A stretch of 36,666 bases of DNA, from contig DMSQ01000043.1 of the NCBI GenBank assembly GCA_003457135.1, forward strand, positions 1 to 36,666, in the 5' to 3' direction. Numbering within the stretch: the stretch's first letter is position 1; the number at the start of each line of letters is the position of its first letter. The notes under the pieces are model-generated. The model was not told the origin of the DNA and made no database searches. It saw only the letters and a program-made list of their open reading frames with translations. Below, piece by piece: positions 33,522 to 36,666 of this stretch. A program made the position numbers and the translations under genes. The stretch comes from Prolixibacteraceae bacterium. GTDB lineage: Bacteria; Bacteroidota; Bacteroidia; Bacteroidales; Prolixibacteraceae.

Positions 33522-35066
33522 ATGTCACTGAAAAGAAACATTTTAGACCTTCGCAAACGAAAGGATCAGGTTCGGCTGGGAGGAGGCGAAGAAGCCATTG
33601 AGAAACAGGCTGCTATGGGTAAATTAACTGCCCGTGCACGTATCCTCGCTATTGTTGATGAAGGCTCATTTCATGAATATGACATGTTCGTTGAACATGC
33701 CGGAACTGATTTCGATATGGGCAAGAAAGTACTTGCCGGCGATGGTGTGGTAATCGGTACAGGAACAATTTATAGTTCGCCGGTTTGTTTATTTGCCCAG
33801 GATTTTACGGTTGCAGGCGGTTCGCTGGGCTTATCGCATGCCCGGAAAATTACCAAAATAATGGACCATGCATTGAAAATGCGTGTGCCTTTAATTGGCA
33901 TCAACGACTCGGGAGGCGCCCGGATTCAGGAAGGTGTTAATTCTTTGGCCGGTTATGGAGAAATTTTCTTCCGCAATACCTTGTCATCCGGAGTTATCCC
34001 ACAGATTTCAGTTATTCTCGGTCCCTGTGCCGGTGGCGCGGTTTACTCGCCAGCTTTGACCGATTTTGTTTTCGTGGTCGAAAATATTTCCAAAATGTTC
34101 ATCACAGGGCCCGCGGTTATCAAGAGTGTTTTGGGTGAGGACATTTCGATGGAAGCGCTGGGCGGAGCAAGGGTCCATGCTGAAATTACCGGTAATGCAC
34201 ATTTCTTTGCCCTTAGCGAAAAGGAATGTTTCGAGCAGATCAAGACTCTGATCACCTATATTCCCTGGAATAATACACAGAAAGCCAAATCTTTTCCTCC
34301 CAAAGAGCCGAAAATTAAAACCAAAATTGAAAATATTGTCCCCATTGATGCCCGATTGCCTTACGACATCCGCGAGGTTATCAGATCGATTACTGATAGT
34401 TCTGTGTTCTTCGAAATTATGGAATTGTTCGCGGCCAACATCGTTATTGGTTTTGGCCGTATGAATGGTGAAACAGTGGGTTTTGTGGCTAATCAGCCAT
34501 TGGTACTTGCCGGTGTGCTCGATTGCGACAGCTCTGATAAAGCCGCCCGTTTCATCCGTTATTGCAATGCATTCAATATCCCAATTGTGACCCTCGAAGA
34601 TATGCCGGGATATTTGCCTGGCGTTGATCAGGAACATGCCGGTGTTATCCGTCACGGGGCTAAAATCCTGTATGCTTATTCGGAAGCAACTGTACCGAAA
34701 ATTACGGTGATCATCCGTAAAGCTTATGGTGGAGGTTATATTGCTATGAACTCGCGTCATTTACGCGCCGACTTTGTGTTTGCATGGCCGATGGCCGAAA
34801 TTGCAGTAATGGGGCCTGAAGGCGCGGCCAACATTGTTTTCCGCAAAGAAATTGCAGAAGCGGAAGATCCGGAAGCCATGCGCCAGCAAAAAATTCAGGA
34901 ATACAAAGATAAATTTGCCAATCCGTATGTTGCAGCATCGAAAGGCTACATTGATGAAGTTATTGAACCGCAGGAAACAAGGAAAATTTTGCTTCATGCG
35001 CTTCAGATTTCGGCCAACAAAGATGTTCCGGCCCCGGCTAAAAAACACGGACTTCCACCATTTTAA
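33522..35066 (+). CDS. Acyl-CoA carboxylase beta subunit / methylmalonyl-CoA decarboxylase alpha
   Basis: I chose ATG 33522 (514 aa). The two carboxyltransferase lobes are clear: GKLTARARILAIVDEGSFHE and GINDSGGARIQEGVNSLAGY in the N-lobe, DMPGYLPGVDQEHAGVIRHG and KAYGGGYIAMNSR in the C-lobe with WPMAEIAVMGPEGA. The family moves CO2 between biotin and propionyl-CoA or methylmalonyl-CoA. The partner gene starts 16 bp downstream and encodes a free biotin carrier. No biotin carboxylase or membrane decarboxylase pump gene is in the window, so the direction of the reaction cannot be told. Confidence 0.94.
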   Translation: MSLKRNILDLRKRKDQVRLGGGEEAIEKQAAMGKLTARARILAIVDEGSFHEYDMFVEHAGTDFDMGKKVLAGDGVVIGTGTIYSSPVCLFAQDFTVAGGSLGLSHARKITKIMDHALKMRVPLIGINDSGGARIQEGVNSLAGYGEIFFRNTLSSGVIPQISVILGPCAGGAVYSPALTDFVFVVENISKMFITGPAVIKSVLGEDISMEALGGARVHAEITGNAHFFALSEKECFEQIKTLITYIPWNNTQKAKSFPPKEPKIKTKIENIVPIDARLPYDIREVIRSITDSSVFFEIMELFAANIVIGFGRMNGETVGFVANQPLVLAGVLDCDSSDKAARFIRYCNAFNIPIVTLEDMPGYLPGVDQEHAGVIRHGAKILYAYSEATVPKITVIIRKAYGGGYIAMNSRHLRADFVFAWPMAEIAVMGPEGAANIVFRKEIAEAEDPEAMRQQKIQEYKDKFANPYVAASKGYIDEVIEPQETRKILLHALQISANKDVPAPAKKHGLPPF

Positions 35067-35082
35067 ACCAAACTAAAGGATT

Positions 35083-35409
35083 ATGGCAGATAAGGAAAAT
35101 TATCAGGTTATCATCGTACACAGCGCTAAATATCAGACTACCTATACTAAAAAGTATATGAACCGTAAAGTTTGGGTTGAGCCAAATTTTAACCACATCA
35201 ATTCATATATTCCGGGAACGATCATTGAAGTTTTGGTCAAGGAAGGTCAGATATTAGAAAAGGGGAAAAGTATTCTTTTACTTGAGGCAATGAAAATGTA
35301 CAATAATGTACAGATGCCGTTTAAAGGTAAAATTGTAAAAATAAATGTAGTAAAAGGTCAGATGGTGCCCAAAAACTTTCTGATGATCGAAATTGAACCA
35401 GTAAAATAG
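35083..35409 (+). CDS. Biotin carboxyl carrier protein
   Basis: The 108-aa protein has a short N-terminal region (1-40) and a biotinyl/lipoyl domain. The motif LLEAMKMYNNVQMP presents the biotinylated Lys71 in EAMKM. Residues 41-52 (SYIPGTIIEVLV) form the first strands of the barrel. It would carry CO2 for the carboxyltransferase encoded 16 bp upstream. It is short for an AccB, which fits a propionyl/methylmalonyl-type stand-alone carrier. A bidirectional terminator follows. Confidence 0.93.
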   Translation: MADKENYQVIIVHSAKYQTTYTKKYMNRKVWVEPNFNHINSYIPGTIIEVLVKEGQILEKGKSILLLEAMKMYNNVQMPFKGKIVKINVVKGQMVPKNFLMIEIEPVK

Positions 35410-35447
35410 AATGTGTTTAGCAGTCTCGGTTACTGGTTACAAAATGA

Positions 35448-35481
35448 AAACCCCTTCCATGTGTTATCATGAAAGGGGTTT
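35448..35481. terminator. Bidirectional terminator between convergent genes
   Basis: AAACCCCTTCCATG (35448-35461) pairs with CATGAAAGGGGTTT (35468-35481) with a single mismatch and a 6-base loop. A-rich and T-rich flanks lie on either side, so it can end transcripts from both the biotin carrier gene and the opposing secreted-protein gene. Confidence 0.8.
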
Positions 35482-35515
35482 CTAATTGACTCCCTTGAGC
35501 TTTTTCCTATGGATT

Positions 35516-36666
35516 TTATTCTTTTATAATCTTGCCAAAGTAGGTATTATTGTTTATGTCAATCTTAATCAGATAAAGCCCGGGAGAATATCCCGACAAA
35601 TCAATTTGAGTTGTATTATTCCTAAAAGAATTGTTCTTAGATTGAATTAGGAGGCCAATTGTGTTATAAACATCAATTTTGGAATTGCCTTCCAATGATT
35701 TATCTATTGAAATATTTAAAGCGCCTTTAGTTGGGTTAGGATATATAATGATATTATTTTGTTCTTGATCATATATTCCTGTCATATAACTTTTCCCAGT
35801 TTTAAATTGCCAAATGGAATTACTCGTGATACCTGCAAATGGGTTTCCAGAATAATCTTTGAATGCACCTGCATCTACCAGAACAAAATACTCCTGATTT
35901 TTCTCCAGACCATTAATGGCACTATTGTAGGTTACAACAACATTATTCCAATTTATCATTAAGCCATTTAGCGGCACTGATAGTGTTGGCACAATACTCC
36001 CTTTTTTATATACTTTCAAATATCCATTACCAATTTCAACATTTTTATTAAATGTCATTTTAAAAGTCGGGTGATTATCAATTACAGTTTCATTGTTGGG
36101 TGACAGAAGCGTTATTACCGGACCCTTTACATCACTCATCTGGCTTATGGGGTTACCGTTTGCAGAAACAGTATAATATAACGATGAACTGCCTGTACAG
36201 TTTGCTTCATAAATCCTGAACCAATAAGTAGTTCCGGCTGACAATCCGGTAACCGTTACACTATTGCTGCTGCCATTATAAACTACCTGTTCTCCAGAAC
36301 CGCCGTAACTAGAGTTTGCCGTAGGATCTGTTGCATTGCCAGGTGCAGTGAAACTATTGGATGTGTTTATTTTTACTACCCGTCTGCTTCCGTTTCCATT
36401 CGTCCAGTTTGCTGTCATTGAATTTGTACCCACACCGGAAAAAGTAATGGGACTCGCTTGAGTAGTTGGTGTGGTGCAGTCAACCAGAGTTGTGAATGCA
36501 GCGGAAGTTCCATACCCCGAATTGGAATTGTTACAATTCGTACCGGCATAAACTCTGAGATAATAGGTTGTTCCACCAGCAAGCCCGGTTGCTGAGGCTG
36601 ATGTTCCTGTGGTACTGCCCTGCGCAACTCCGTTCCCATAAGTAACCGAAGCACTTGTGCCGACTA
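35516..36666 (-). CDS. Secreted fibronectin-III protein with T9SS C-terminal tail (5' part outside window)
   Basis: The minus-strand frame is open from the window edge to the stop at 35516, giving the last 383 residues. Two fibronectin-III-like units are visible (ending GLAGGTTYYLRVYAGTNCNN and GLSAGTTYWFRIYEANCTGS, each with a TTYxxRxY strand). A Big_5-type Ig-like domain follows (GPVITLLSPNNETVIDNHPT; FTGK). The last ~80 residues are a type A Por secretion tail (IIIYPNPTKGALNISIDKS; IDLSGYSPGLYLIKI). The tail directs export by the type IX system and anchoring at the surface. The GTG at 36431-36433 is an internal codon, not the start. Function of the missing N-terminal part is unknown. Confidence 0.9.
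   Translation of the reverse strand, partial: VGTSASVTYGNGVAQGSTTGTSASATGLAGGTTYYLRVYAGTNCNNSNSGYGTSAAFTTLVDCTTPTTQASPITFSGVGTNSMTANWTNGNGSRRVVKINTSNSFTAPGNATDPTANSSYGGSGEQVVYNGSSNSVTVTGLSAGTTYWFRIYEANCTGSSSLYYTVSANGNPISQMSDVKGPVITLLSPNNETVIDNHPTFKMTFNKNVEIGNGYLKVYKKGSIVPTLSVPLNGLMINWNNVVVTYNSAINGLEKNQEYFVLVDAGAFKDYSGNPFAGITSNSIWQFKTGKSYMTGIYDQEQNNIIIYPNPTKGALNISIDKSLEGNSKIDVYNTIGLLIQSKNNSFRNNTTQIDLSGYSPGLYLIKIDINNNTYFGKIIKE

Noticed and set aside
34008..34760. 250-codon open frame on the minus strand inside the carboxylase gene
   Set aside because: It lies wholly antisense to a clear family member and its translation has no recognisable motifs; long antisense frames are common in such genes.
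36415..36654. 79-codon minus-strand frame near the right edge
   Set aside because: It is out of phase with the fibronectin-III frame that stays open to the window end and contains proper domain motifs.

Overview
The window is a chromosomal segment from a member of the Bacteroidota, most likely an environmental Bacteroidales/Marinilabiliales-type organism (inferred). The evidence is a FecI/FecR-controlled SusC/SusD system, a type IX secretion C-terminal tail, Bacteroidota-style promoters (TTTG, 19-nt spacer, TAnnTTTG) and the family-typical order PASTA protein, RluD-like synthase, Ddl. No rRNA, tRNA or CRISPR array was seen.

Layout. 1-3826 (minus strand): a C69 dipeptidase running off the left edge, an unrecognised 421-aa protein and an AAA_14/DUF4143 ATPase. 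3870-6790: a gene graveyard. It holds a truncated copy of the C69 gene, a possible PIN-domain scrap, three 23-bp tandem repeats, relics of two further DUF4143 ATPases, two copies of an ~80-bp terminator segment, and a six-hairpin glycosidase broken by three frameshifts and a nonsense codon. 6888-17046 (minus): a polysaccharide utilisation locus running ECF sigma, FecR anti-sigma, SusC with STN domain, SusD, SusF-like lipoprotein, GH66 dextranase-type enzyme, then the dead glycosidase. The GH66 enzyme points to dextran or another alpha-1,6-glucan as substrate. 17143-19234: an IS1634-type insertion sequence with perfect 16-bp ends and a frameshifted transposase. 19241-22363: a Gfo/Idh/MocA oxidoreductase with its own consensus promoter, a chimeric remnant (NagB-like plus GH2-like), and a secreted protein of the family often labelled asparagine synthetase B. 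22329-33162: mainly housekeeping genes (dnaB, ddl, rluD-type, PASTA, rpmH, rsmG, ECF sigma, glycosyltransferase, tgt, lptG-type), interrupted by a truncated HEPN/MNT pair and a PIN relic. 33522-35409: an acyl-CoA carboxylase beta subunit with a biotin carrier protein. 35516-end: the C-terminus of a large secreted fibronectin-III protein.

In the PUL, the expected logic is that SusC bound to sugar signals through its STN domain to FecR, which releases the sigma factor to transcribe the susC operon. SusD and the SusF-like protein bind glucan at the cell surface and the GH66 enzyme cuts it. The downstream glycosidase is dead, so oligosaccharide processing must come from elsewhere or the locus is decaying.

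The most notable non-genic structures are two inverted doublets of REP-like hairpins (16331-16466 and 25802-25884). They share stem architecture with compensatory base changes, and one supplies the stop codon of the sigma factor gene. There is also an 83-bp cloverleaf-forming element at 33332-33414. Among housekeeping genes, the Tgt lacks all three zinc-binding cysteines and a GT2 glycosyltransferase lacks its acidic metal-binding motifs.
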